A stretch of DNA of 64,000 bases from Herbidospora sakaeratensis (lineage in GTDB: Bacteria; Actinomycetota; Actinomycetes; Streptosporangiales; Streptosporangiaceae), in NCBI RefSeq assembly GCF_001570525.1, contig NZ_BBXC01000007.1:609364-673363 (forward strand), given 5' to 3'. The notes under the pieces were generated by a model, which saw nothing but the letters and a program-made list of their open reading frames with translations, was not told the origin of the DNA and searched no databases. The number at the start of each line of letters is the position of its first letter. Position 1 is the first letter of the stretch. Below are positions 41,889 through 50,866 of this stretch, piece by piece. The translations under genes and the position numbers were made by a program.

Positions 41889-44800
41889 GTGAGCACACTG
41901 TCGGCCGACAAGAAGGCCCTCCTCGCCCAGCGGTTACGACGCAGGGAGGAGACCCGGGCGATACCCCCGCGCGACCCGGCCGCGCCCCTGGTGCTCTCTC
42001 CGGCCCAGGAGCGCCTGTGGTTCCTGGAGCAGTACCGGCCGGGCACCACGACCTACACCGTCCCGCTGACGATCCGCCTCCAGGGCGACCTCGACGACGC
42101 GGTGCTCGAAGAGGCCTTCCACCAGGTCGCGGCGCGGCACGAGGTGTTCCGCACCCGGTTCGCCGCCGACGACGAGGGTGTGCCCGTGGTGACCCTGCGG
42201 CCCGAGGCGGGCGCGGAGTTCCGGCTGGCCGAGGCGGCCACCGACGACGAGGCCCGGGAGATCGTCGAGACCGCGCTGAAGCGCCCCTTCGACCTGGAGC
42301 ACGGCCCGGTGCTGCGTGCCCTGGTGGTGCGGCTCGCGCCCGACGACCGGATCCTGCTGCTGTCGGCCCACCACCTGGTCACCGACGGCTGGTCGCACGA
42401 CATCGTGTTGTCGGAGCTGCTCGCGCTGGCCCGGGGCGAGACGCCCAAGCCCCCGCCGGGCGTCGCCTACGCCGACTACGCCGTCTGGCAGCGCGACCGC
42501 GACCACGCCCGCGACGTCGCCCACTGGCGCGAGCGGCTCAGCGGCGTCCCGGTGCTCGACCTGCCGACCGACCGGCCGCGGCCGCCCGAGATGGGCCACG
42601 CGGGGGCGGTGCACGAGATCCCGGTCGACGTCTCCATCGCCCGCGACGGGACCGTGACCCCGTACATGGTGCTGCTGGCGACCTTCCAGGTGCTGCTGGG
42701 CCGCTACTCGGGCCAGGACGACTTCGCCGTCGCCTCCCCGAGCGCCGGCCGGAGCGTTCCGGAGCTCGACGACGTCGTCGGCATGTTCGTCAACACCCTG
42801 GCCATGCGCGCCGACCTCGCCGGCGACCCGACCTTCGCCGACCTGGTGGCCCGGGTCCGCGACCGCGCCCTCGACGCCTACGCCCACCAGGAGCTCCCAT
42901 TCGACCGGCTGGTCCAGGAGCTGGAGGTCGAGCGCGACGTCTCCCGCTCGCCGATCGCCCAGGTGACGATGGCGCTGCAGAACTGGCGGCAGGGCCTCGA
43001 CGGCCACGGCCTGACCCTGACGCCGTTCCGCGTCGAGGCCGGGGTGAGCCGCTTCGACCTGTCGCTGTACCTCTACGAGCGCCCGGGCGGCTACTGGGCC
43101 CAGTTCGCGTACAACACCGACCTGTTCGACCGGACGACGGTCGAGCGCTTCGCGGAGCACTTCGCGGCCCTGCTGGCCCAGGTCGTCGCCGACCCCGGCC
43201 GGCCGATCTCCTCCTACGCCCTCCCGGCCGGTGACGTGCTCGCCTTCGCCGACGGCGGTTCCGTGGAGCGGGCCGGCACGCTCCTGCACGAGGTGGTGCG
43301 CGGCCCGGCCGATCGGGTGGCCGTGCGCTGCGACGGCGTCGACCTGACCTACGGCGACCTGGCGGACCGTTCCGACGCCCTGGCCGCCCGATTACGCGAC
43401 CTCGGCGCCGGACGCGACGCCCGGATCGCCGTCTGCCTGGAGCAGTCGGCCGAGATCGCGGTCGCCATCCTGGGCGTGCTGAAGGCGGGCGCCGCCTATG
43501 TGCCGCTTGACCCGGCGCAACCCGACGACCGCCTCGCCTACCTCGTCGCCGACGCCGGGATCCAGATCGCCGTCACCCGGCGCGACCTGCCCGGCGTCGC
43601 CCACGCCGTCACCCCGGACGAACGCGGTTCCGGACCGCTGCCTGAGGTCGCCGAGACGGACCTCGCCTACGTCATCTACACCTCCGGCACCACCGGCCGC
43701 CCCAAGGGCGTGGCCGTGCAGCACCGGCAGATCCTCACCTACCTGTCCGGCGTCCGCGAGCGGCTGAACCCCAAACCCGAGGGTTCCTACGCGCTCCTCC
43801 AGTCGCTCAGCTTCGACTTCGGCATCACCGTCTTCTACCTGTCGCTGATGACCGGCGGCACCCTGACGCTGCTCAACCCGCGCCTCCCGGCCGAGGAACT
43901 CGCCCGGACCATGGCCGGGAGCGACTACCTGAAGATCACCCCCTCACACCTGGCGTCGCTGCTGCCCGAGGCCGACGTCCTGCCGAAGGAGCTGCTGCTG
44001 CTCGGCGGCGAGGCGTCCCCGGCCGAGTGGGCCGCCGGCCTGCGGCGGCCGGGCCTGCGGGTGGTCAACCACTACGGCCCCACCGAGGCCACGGTCGGCG
44101 TCACCACCCACGACGTCCACGACGGCGAGACGGGCCTGCTGCCCATCGGCCGCCCGCTGCCGGGGGCCCGCGTCTACGTCCTCGACCCCGCCGGGAACCC
44201 CTGCCCGGTCGGCGTGCCCGGCGAGGTCCACCTCGGCGGCGACCGGCTGGCCCGCGGCTACCTGGGACGGCCCGCGCTGACCGCGGAGAAGTTCGGGCCC
44301 GACCCGTTCGGCCCACCCGGCGCCCGCATGTACCGCACCGGCGACCTCGGCCGCTGGTTGCCCTCCGGCGAGCTCCAGTTCCTCGGCCGCCGCGACCTCC
44401 AGGTGAAGGTCCGCGGCTACCGGGTCGAGCTCGCCGAGATCGAGATCGTCCTGGCCGACCGCGAGGGAGTCGGCCAGGCCGTCGTCGAGCTGCGCGACGA
44501 CCGCCTCGTCGCCTACCTGGTCGGCGAGCAGCGCGACCTGCGCGCCGAACTGGCCGACCTGCTGCCCGACTACATGATCCCGTCGCGGTACGTCTGGCTC
44601 GACGCCCTCCCGCTGAAGTCGCACGGCAAGGTTGACCGCGCCGCCCTGCCCGACCCCGGCACCGACCGCCAGGCCGCCTCGGCGTACGTCGCCCCGGCCA
44701 GCCCGCTCGAACAGGCCATCGCCGACGTCTGGGCCGCCGTGCTCAACGTCGACCAGGTGGGGGCAGAGGACGACTTCTTCGCCCTCGGCGGCCACTCCCT

Positions 44801-47054
44801 GCTGGCCGCCCAGGTCGTCGCCAAGCTCCGCCGCGTCACCGAACGCCCGGTGACGATCATGGACATCTTCAAGTACCGCACGGTCAGGGCCCTGGCGTCG
44901 AGAAAGGACGACGGGCCGAGAAGACTCCTGCATCGCCTCACTCCACCGAGGCGCACGACCACCAACCTCGTCTGCGTCCCGTACGGCGGCGGCAGCGCCG
45001 CGATCTACCAGCCCCTCGCCGACGCCCTGCCCGAGCACGTCGCCCTCTACTCCGTCGCCGTCCCCGGCCAGGAGTGGGGCCTCGACGAGGAGGCGCGGCC
45101 GATCCCCGAGGTCGCCGACGCGTGCGTCGCGGAGATCCTCGAACGGGTCCCCGGCCCGATCGCCCTCTACGGCCACTGCGGCCTCGGCGTCATGCTCGCC
45201 GTCGAGATCACCCGCCGCCTGGAGGCCGCCGGACGCGAGGTCGAGGTGCTGCACCTCGGCGGCGTCTTCCCGTTCTCCCGCCCGGGCTCGGTCGCCGGGA
45301 GGATCCGCACCGCCGCCGAGAAGCTGCGGTCCGACCGCATGTGGGCCAACGGCCTCATCGCCGCCGGCCTCGACGTCGAGGAGCTCGACGACGACCAGCT
45401 CAAGGCGATCATCAAGAACCGCCGCGAGGGCACCCGCGAGGCCGAGGCGTACTTCACCCGGCTCTGGTCGGAGTCGGGCGGCCCGGTCATCAACGCGCCG
45501 ATCACCGCCGTCGTCGGCGAACGCGACCCGGCCACCGAGTTCTACCAGGAGCGCTTCCGCGAATGGCTGCGGCTGGCCCCGGCCAGCTCGTGCGTCGTGC
45601 TCGACGAGGCCGGCCACTTCTTCCTCAAGCACCGCGCCGAGGAGCTCGCCGAGATCGTCACCACCCGCGAGAAGGTGCCCCGCACCCCCGAACGCACCTG
45701 GTGGACCCAGGCGACCTCCGACGAACCGGTCACCGACGAGGGCCCGAAGCCGAGTATGAAGCGGTTCGGCGCGGTCGCCGCCGGGCAGCTCGTGTCGATC
45801 ATCGGCTCGGCCCTGACCGAGTTCGCCGTGCCGCTGTGGATCTACGTCACCACCGGTTCACTGGTCAACTTCGCGCTGTTCTCGGTGATCGGCCTGCTGC
45901 CCGGCATGCTGGTCGCCCCGCTCGCGGGCGTGATCGTCGACCGGTACGACCGCCGCAGGGTCATGCTCGCCGGAGACGTCGGCGCCTGGTCGACCCAGCT
46001 CGCGCTCGGCGTGCTGCTCTGGACCGGGAACCTGCACATCTGGGCGATCTACCCGCTGCTGGCCGTGTTGTCGGTCGCGCTGACCTTCCAGCGGCTCGCG
46101 TACGGCGCGTCGATCCCGCAGCTGGTGCCCAAACGGCTGCTCGGGCACGCCAACGGCGTCGTCCAGATGGTCACCGGCTCGGCCCAGCTCATCGTGCCGC
46201 TGATCGCCACCGGGCTGATGGCCACCATCGGCCTGGAGGGCATCCTGATCATCGACGTCGCCAGCTACACCTTCGCGATCGTCTCGGTGCTGCTGGTGAG
46301 GTTCCCCCGCACGATGGGGCTGCGCCGCCGCGAGACCATCTGGGCCGAGATGGTGGGCGGCTTCCGCTACACCTGGTTCAACCGCAACTTCCGCGCCATG
46401 CTGCTGTTCTTCGCCGGTCTGAACGTCTTCCTGTCGCCGCTGTTCCTGCTGCTCAGCCCGCTGGTGCTGGCCTTCGGCGGCAACACCCTCGACGACGTCG
46501 GCCGGGTGGCCTTCGCCGGCGGCGTCGGCGTGCTGCTCGGCGGGCTCGCGGTGGCGTTGTGGGGCGGCCCGCGCCGCCACCGCATGCGCGGCATGCTGCT
46601 GGCCACGCTCGGGCTCGCCGTCTTCTGCGCCGTCACCGGGCTCCAGCAGAACCTCGTCGTGATCGCGGTCGGCGCGTTCGGCATGTCGCTCGCGCTGACC
46701 GTCGTCAACGGCATCTACGCCACGATCGTCCAGGTCAAGGTGCCGCAGCGGTTCCACGGCCGGGTCATCGCCCTGAACACCCTGATCGCCTGGTCGACCC
46801 TGCCGCTGGCCTTCGGCGTGGTCGCGCCGTTCGGCTCGGAGCTCATGGAGAACCTCGTCGACGGCCCGAAGGGCGCCGGCATCGGGCTCCTGTACGTCGT
46901 CTTCGCCGGCGCCATCGCCCTGATCGCCCTCGTGGCGCTCCGGGTGCCGAGGCTGGCCCGGTTCGACGCCGACGTGCCCGACGCCCCGCCGGACGACCTC
47001 ATCGGTCTTCAGGCGGTGGCGGACCGGCGAGCGGCAGCCGCATCACGAAGCTGA
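41889..47054 (+). CDS. Terminal NRPS module fused to thioesterase and MFS exporter (C-A-T-TE-MFS)
   Basis: About 1721 residues: C (~35-430, HHLVTDGW near 161), A (~450-940, YTSGTTGRPKG near 595), T (GGHS, Ser near 970), TE (~1024-1280) and a 12-helix-type MFS transporter (~1290-1720). By eye the A-domain code is D-F-T-K-L-G-H-V-G, closest to Asp (DLTKVGHIGK) and Asn (DLTKLGEVGK). The TE nucleophile motif is GHCGLG, with Cys (codon TGC) in place of Ser; Asp (GERDPATEF) and His (EAGHFFLKH) complete the triad. MFS motif A reads AGVIVDRYDRRRVMLAGD. GTG 41889 has GGAAGAG upstream; TTG 41859 is an alternative. An internal ATG at 45756 could also yield a free transporter. It would release and export the peptide. 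Its end overlaps the histidine kinase gene by 56 bases. Confidence 0.93.
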   Translation: MSTLSADKKALLAQRLRRREETRAIPPRDPAAPLVLSPAQERLWFLEQYRPGTTTYTVPLTIRLQGDLDDAVLEEAFHQVAARHEVFRTRFAADDEGVPVVTLRPEAGAEFRLAEAATDDEAREIVETALKRPFDLEHGPVLRALVVRLAPDDRILLLSAHHLVTDGWSHDIVLSELLALARGETPKPPPGVAYADYAVWQRDRDHARDVAHWRERLSGVPVLDLPTDRPRPPEMGHAGAVHEIPVDVSIARDGTVTPYMVLLATFQVLLGRYSGQDDFAVASPSAGRSVPELDDVVGMFVNTLAMRADLAGDPTFADLVARVRDRALDAYAHQELPFDRLVQELEVERDVSRSPIAQVTMALQNWRQGLDGHGLTLTPFRVEAGVSRFDLSLYLYERPGGYWAQFAYNTDLFDRTTVERFAEHFAALLAQVVADPGRPISSYALPAGDVLAFADGGSVERAGTLLHEVVRGPADRVAVRCDGVDLTYGDLADRSDALAARLRDLGAGRDARIAVCLEQSAEIAVAILGVLKAGAAYVPLDPAQPDDRLAYLVADAGIQIAVTRRDLPGVAHAVTPDERGSGPLPEVAETDLAYVIYTSGTTGRPKGVAVQHRQILTYLSGVRERLNPKPEGSYALLQSLSFDFGITVFYLSLMTGGTLTLLNPRLPAEELARTMAGSDYLKITPSHLASLLPEADVLPKELLLLGGEASPAEWAAGLRRPGLRVVNHYGPTEATVGVTTHDVHDGETGLLPIGRPLPGARVYVLDPAGNPCPVGVPGEVHLGGDRLARGYLGRPALTAEKFGPDPFGPPGARMYRTGDLGRWLPSGELQFLGRRDLQVKVRGYRVELAEIEIVLADREGVGQAVVELRDDRLVAYLVGEQRDLRAELADLLPDYMIPSRYVWLDALPLKSHGKVDRAALPDPGTDRQAASAYVAPASPLEQAIADVWAAVLNVDQVGAEDDFFALGGHSLLAAQVVAKLRRVTERPVTIMDIFKYRTVRALASRKDDGPRRLLHRLTPPRRTTTNLVCVPYGGGSAAIYQPLADALPEHVALYSVAVPGQEWGLDEEARPIPEVADACVAEILERVPGPIALYGHCGLGVMLAVEITRRLEAAGREVEVLHLGGVFPFSRPGSVAGRIRTAAEKLRSDRMWANGLIAAGLDVEELDDDQLKAIIKNRREGTREAEAYFTRLWSESGGPVINAPITAVVGERDPATEFYQERFREWLRLAPASSCVVLDEAGHFFLKHRAEELAEIVTTREKVPRTPERTWWTQATSDEPVTDEGPKPSMKRFGAVAAGQLVSIIGSALTEFAVPLWIYVTTGSLVNFALFSVIGLLPGMLVAPLAGVIVDRYDRRRVMLAGDVGAWSTQLALGVLLWTGNLHIWAIYPLLAVLSVALTFQRLAYGASIPQLVPKRLLGHANGVVQMVTGSAQLIVPLIATGLMATIGLEGILIIDVASYTFAIVSVLLVRFPRTMGLRRRETIWAEMVGGFRYTWFNRNFRAMLLFFAGLNVFLSPLFLLLSPLVLAFGGNTLDDVGRVAFAGGVGVLLGGLAVALWGGPRRHRMRGMLLATLGLAVFCAVTGLQQNLVVIAVGAFGMSLALTVVNGIYATIVQVKVPQRFHGRVIALNTLIAWSTLPLAFGVVAPFGSELMENLVDGPKGAGIGLLYVVFAGAIALIALVALRVPRLARFDADVPDAPPDDLIGLQAVADRRAAAASRS

Positions 47055-48360
47055 CCCCGCCGGGCACCGGCTCCACCCGGACCGTGCCGTGGTGGGCCTC
47101 GACCACCTCCCGGGCGATGGCCAGGCCGAGGCCCGTGCCGCCGCGCATCCGGCTGCGGGCCGTGTCGAGCCGGGTGAACCGCTCGAAGATGCGCTCGCGG
47201 TCGGCCTCGGGGATGCCCTCGCCGTCGTTCTGCACCGTCAGCACGGCCTGGTCGCCCTCGGTGGCCAGGCTGACGGTGACCTCGCTGGCGGCGTGGCGGT
47301 CGGCGTTGTCGAGCAGCTCGCCGAAGGCCCGCGCGAGCTGCGGCTCGATCGCCTCGACGACCACGCCGGGCTCCAGGCGCAGCTTGCGCGGCATGCGCTC
47401 GGAGCTCGGCTTGAGCCGGGCGCCGACCAGCCCGGCCAGGTCGACCCGCTCCTTGACGTTCGCCTCGGCCGAGCCCACCCGGGCCAGGAACAGCAGGTCG
47501 GTGCAGATCGCCTCCAGCCGGTCGGTGTCGCGCAGCGCCGCCTCGATCGCCTCCGGCATGTCCTCGACGTGCAGCCGGCCGCTCTCCAGCTGGGCCCGGA
47601 TGCCCGCGATGGGGGTGCGCAGCTCGTGGGAGGCGTCGGCGGCGAACTGGCGCTGCTGCTCCACCGCCCGCTGCATGCGCCCCAGGGTGGCGTTGGCGGT
47701 GCGGGCCAGCCGGGCGATCTCGTCGTCGCCGGGCGGGACCGGCACCCGCCGGGTGAGGTCGCGGGCGGTGATCTCGGCCAGCTCGTTGGTGATGTCCTCG
47801 ACCGGGTGGAGGGCCCGGCCGGTGATCCGCCAGGCCAGCCAGCCGATCAGCGCCGTCAGCAGGGCGACCTGCACGGCGATGGCCAGGGCCAGGCTACGGG
47901 TGGTGAGGAAGCTGGGGGCTTCCCGGGCTGCGTACACGACCTCGCTGTTGGCGTCCGTGGTCGCTCTTATACCGACTCCGTAGACGCAGTTCCTCTCCGG
48001 CAGCATGCACGAGGTGAACCGGATGATCCGGTTGTCGGGGGCCGGCCAGACGGCCGTGACCGGCGGCAGGTCGCGGGCCGGGTTGCTCGACTCGATCACC
48101 CGGCCGCCCGGGGCGACGACCTGCACGTAGGTGATCTCGTCGCGGATCGGGATGGGGGAGGGCACGACGCCCATCCGGATCTCCGCCGACACCTGCGAGG
48201 CGACGTTCTGGCTCGACTCGAAGATGTTGTCGATCACCAGCCTGCGGGTGATCAGGTTGCCGCCGACGCCGACCGGGATCAGGATCAGCAACGCGATGGC
48301 CACCGCGACGAGCGTGAGGCGCGCGCGGATCGAGCGGGTCCGCAACCAGGGGAGGGACAT
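46999..48360 (-). CDS. Two-component sensor histidine kinase
   Basis: A 453-residue membrane kinase. One helix at ~15-38 and another at ~158-182 bracket an extracellular sensor region of ~115 residues containing two Cys (TSCMLPERNCVYGV) that may form a disulfide. HAMP linker, then the dimerisation H-box (FAADASHELRTPIAGIRAQL), N-box (GELLDNADRHA), and G-boxes (NDGEGIPEADRERIFERF and GGTGLGLAIAREVV) are all present. No response regulator gene adjoins it in the window, so it is orphaned here or its partner lies elsewhere. It converges on the NRPS-MFS gene and overlaps its last 56 bases, so the transcripts would be antisense at the ends. Confidence 0.9.
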   Translation of the reverse strand: MSLPWLRTRSIRARLTLVAVAIALLILIPVGVGGNLITRRLVIDNIFESSQNVASQVSAEIRMGVVPSPIPIRDEITYVQVVAPGGRVIESSNPARDLPPVTAVWPAPDNRIIRFTSCMLPERNCVYGVGIRATTDANSEVVYAAREAPSFLTTRSLALAIAVQVALLTALIGWLAWRITGRALHPVEDITNELAEITARDLTRRVPVPPGDDEIARLARTANATLGRMQRAVEQQRQFAADASHELRTPIAGIRAQLESGRLHVEDMPEAIEAALRDTDRLEAICTDLLFLARVGSAEANVKERVDLAGLVGARLKPSSERMPRKLRLEPGVVVEAIEPQLARAFGELLDNADRHAASEVTVSLATEGDQAVLTVQNDGEGIPEADRERIFERFTRLDTARSRMRGGTGLGLAIAREVVEAHHGTVRVEPVPGGVSFVMRLPLAGPPPPEDR

Positions 48361-48530
48361 CCCTTGAGGCTACTCACCGTGATCTCATCGCGCCGCCCCG
48401 ACAACACCAAAGGTCGGCCAAGCCCCGGGCGGGATTCGGCTGCCGCCTTATGCTGGACATCCTTCCGGAACACGACCGAAACGTGCGTAAGCCAGTGTGG
48501 TGGTCGGCGGGGGAAGAGAGGAGGCTGGTC

Positions 48531-49145
48531 ATGCTGCTGCGTCTGCGGGTGTCGCTGCCCGATCGGCCGGGAGTGCTCGGCCAGGTGGCCCGGGCCTTCG
48601 GGGTGATGGGGGCCGACATCCTCCAGGTGACCGTGCTCGAACGCGAGGGGGGCCGGGCCATCGACGACTTCACCGTCTCGTGGTCGGCCGTCTTCAGCGC
48701 CGACGAACTGCGCGACCGCATCGGCGTCGTGCCCGGGGTCAAGGTCGAGGCGGCCTGGCCCACCCGGGAGACGCCCGGCGCCAGCCCCGACTACGACCTG
48801 CTCGGCCACGTCGCGGCCGAACCGCAGCGGGCCGTGCTCACGCTGGTCGACGCGGTGCCCGACCTGGTCAGCGCCGAATGGGCGGTCGCCGTCGACTGCG
48901 CGTCGGGAGAGGTCGTGCACGGCAGCTGGCAGGCCCCGGAGACCCTCCAGGCCGCCCGGCTGACCGCGCCCCGCGCGACGGCGTTCTCCGAGGGCACGCT
49001 CAACCTGCTCAGCGTGCCGATCGGCGACCTGTGCCTGGTCGTGGCGCGACGGCAGGGCCCGGCGTTCCACCGGGCCGAACAGGACAAGATGACCCGGCTG
49101 GTCGGCGTGGTCTCGGTGCTCGCCCACGCCGGGGCGAGCCGCTGA
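48531..49145 (+). CDS. ACT-domain protein
   Basis: A 204-residue cytoplasmic protein. The N-terminal ~75 residues are an ACT domain (LLRLRVSLPDRPGVLGQVAR, then MGADILQVTVLEREGG), which commonly binds amino acids. The remaining ~120 residues (DAVPDLVSAEWAVAVDCASG and VPIGDLCLVVARRQGPAFH) look like a degenerate GAF-type sensor. ATG 48531 has GGAGG at good distance and fits the ACT start better than an upstream ATG at 48450. A regulatory role is likely but the target is unknown. Confidence 0.75.
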   Translation: MLLRLRVSLPDRPGVLGQVARAFGVMGADILQVTVLEREGGRAIDDFTVSWSAVFSADELRDRIGVVPGVKVEAAWPTRETPGASPDYDLLGHVAAEPQRAVLTLVDAVPDLVSAEWAVAVDCASGEVVHGSWQAPETLQAARLTAPRATAFSEGTLNLLSVPIGDLCLVVARRQGPAFHRAEQDKMTRLVGVVSVLAHAGASR

Positions 49146-49153
49146 CGCCGGTG

Positions 49154-50440
49154 TTATCGACGGGGCGGGTCGATCCGCGCGCCGGTGTGGGTGAACAACA
49201 TCAGCCGCGACACGTCGACGGCCACCCGGGCGTGCTCGCCCGCGCGCCACGACGGCCGGGCGCCCAGCCGGACGATCAGGTCGGCCCGGCGGTGCGACCC
49301 GAGCCCGTTCGGGCCGGGCTGCGGGCCCGACGGGGTCTCGTCGGCCTCGATGTCGTTGTTGAACAACCGCCGCATCATCGACCGCGTCTTCGAGCCGTTG
49401 GCGCCGCCGTTCGCGGCGCGGAACCTCGGGTCGGGCGGCTCGGGCACCGCCACCGCCGGGATCCCGCACTCGACGTAGGCCAGCCACTCGTGGCCGTGGT
49501 ATTCGAGCGTGCGGACCCGGCCCATGAACATCGGGCCGTCCATGCCCTCGGGCATCGGCGCGAGCGCGTCGGGCCGGATGCCCACGATGATCTGGCTGCC
49601 GGTGTGCTGTGACACCGCGTAAGCGCGTGGATCGGTCCAGGGCATCGTGATCTGGTGGGTGCCGAAGTCGAGCATTATGAACTGGTTCTGTGGTGTACGC
49701 ACCGTGGCCGCCAGCAGGTTGAGCTGCTGCGAGCTGAGGAACGCCGCCGTGAACGCGGTCGCCGGGTCGTTGTAGACCTGCGCGGGGGTGCCGATGTCCT
49801 GCAGCACGCCCCGGTTCATGATCGCGATCCGGTCGGCCAGCGTGAGGGCCTCGATCTGGTCGTGCGTCACGTAGATGGTGGTGACGCCGAGCGCGCGGAC
49901 GAGGCTGGAGATCTCCATGCGGAGCTCGGTGCGCATGCCCGCGTCGAGGTTCGAGAGGGGCTCGTCCATCAGGAAGAGCGACGGCTGACGCACTATGGCA
50001 CGGCCCATCGCCACCCGCTGGCGCTGGCCGCCGGAGAGCGTTCCAGGCCGACGGTCGAGGGTCTCGTCGATGTGCAGCGCCTTGGACAGTTCGACGACGC
50101 GGTCGCGCACCATCTGCGGATCGGCCTTGGCGATCTCCAGGGGGAAGGACAGGTTCCCCCGCACGGTCCGGTGCGGATAGAGGGCGCCGTTCTGGAAGAC
50201 CATCGCCACGTCGCGGTCGCGGGGCGCCAGGTGGTTGGCTATCTTGCCGCCCAGCCACAGGTCGCCGTCGGTGATGTCCTCAAGACCGGCGATCATGCGG
50301 AGCAGCGTCGACTTCCCGCAGCCCGACGGGCCGAGTAACACCAGCAGTTCGCCGTCCTCGGCGCGCAGATTCATCCGGTCCACGGCCAGGAATCCGCCTG
50401 GGTAGATCTTGGTGACGTTGTCGAGGACGACCTGGCTCAT
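49154..50440 (-). CDS. Sugar ABC transporter ATPase, MsiK/UgpC-like
   Basis: A 428-residue ATPase of the carbohydrate importer class. Walker A GPSGCGKST, Q-loop VFQNGALYP, signature LSGGQRQRVAMGRA, Walker B LFLMDEPLSNLDAG and the switch His (VTHDQIEAL) are intact. The C-terminal regulatory part carries an unusual ~45-residue hydrophilic insertion (PEPPDPRFRAANGG onward) and is longer than typical MsiK (~375). It stands alone with no permease or binding protein nearby, as expected for a shared ATPase; CebEFG at 9-12 kb lacks one. ATG 50440 is preceded by GGAAGGGAACGAG. Partnership with CebFG is inference. Confidence 0.85.
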   Translation of the reverse strand: MSQVVLDNVTKIYPGGFLAVDRMNLRAEDGELLVLLGPSGCGKSTLLRMIAGLEDITDGDLWLGGKIANHLAPRDRDVAMVFQNGALYPHRTVRGNLSFPLEIAKADPQMVRDRVVELSKALHIDETLDRRPGTLSGGQRQRVAMGRAIVRQPSLFLMDEPLSNLDAGMRTELRMEISSLVRALGVTTIYVTHDQIEALTLADRIAIMNRGVLQDIGTPAQVYNDPATAFTAAFLSSQQLNLLAATVRTPQNQFIMLDFGTHQITMPWTDPRAYAVSQHTGSQIIVGIRPDALAPMPEGMDGPMFMGRVRTLEYHGHEWLAYVECGIPAVAVPEPPDPRFRAANGGANGSKTRSMMRRLFNNDIEADETPSGPQPGPNGLGSHRRADLIVRLGARPSWRAGEHARVAVDVSRLMLFTHTGARIDPPRR

Positions 50441-50866
50441 AGGTTCTCGTTCCCTTCCGGGCGCGCAGTGCCCGGAGCCCGCCATCTGGGTGATTGATGA
50501 GGTAGTACATCGTGTGGGCACGGTCCATGTCCATACATGTCGTGAAAAACGGGAGGCCCAGAGGTTACCGGGGTGTTGCCGGGACGAGGGGTGAGCCAAT
50601 CAGACGGCGGTGTCCCGGTGTTCCGGAAAGCCCGAAACCCCGTGAGCTGCGCCTGGAGCCCCAGCTCCCTTGCGGAACTTCCTGCTGGTTTTCACGTCGT
50701 TCAACGTCATCGGCTGACATTTCCCGAAACGCCGACATGAAAGGTTCATTTGACTTCCGGCCCTGACAAGGGCGGATCAATGGTGAGCGGCCTACTTTCT
50801 GCAATGCGAAGAACAGGTGAAGTAGCGTTCCTGGCCCGAACGCCGCCCGGCGGTGAGGATACGCGC

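Noticed and set aside
48450-48530. Longer N terminus of the ACT-domain protein
   Set aside because: The upstream ATG lacks a ribosome site, and the ACT domain begins right at ATG 48531, which has GGAGG at good distance.
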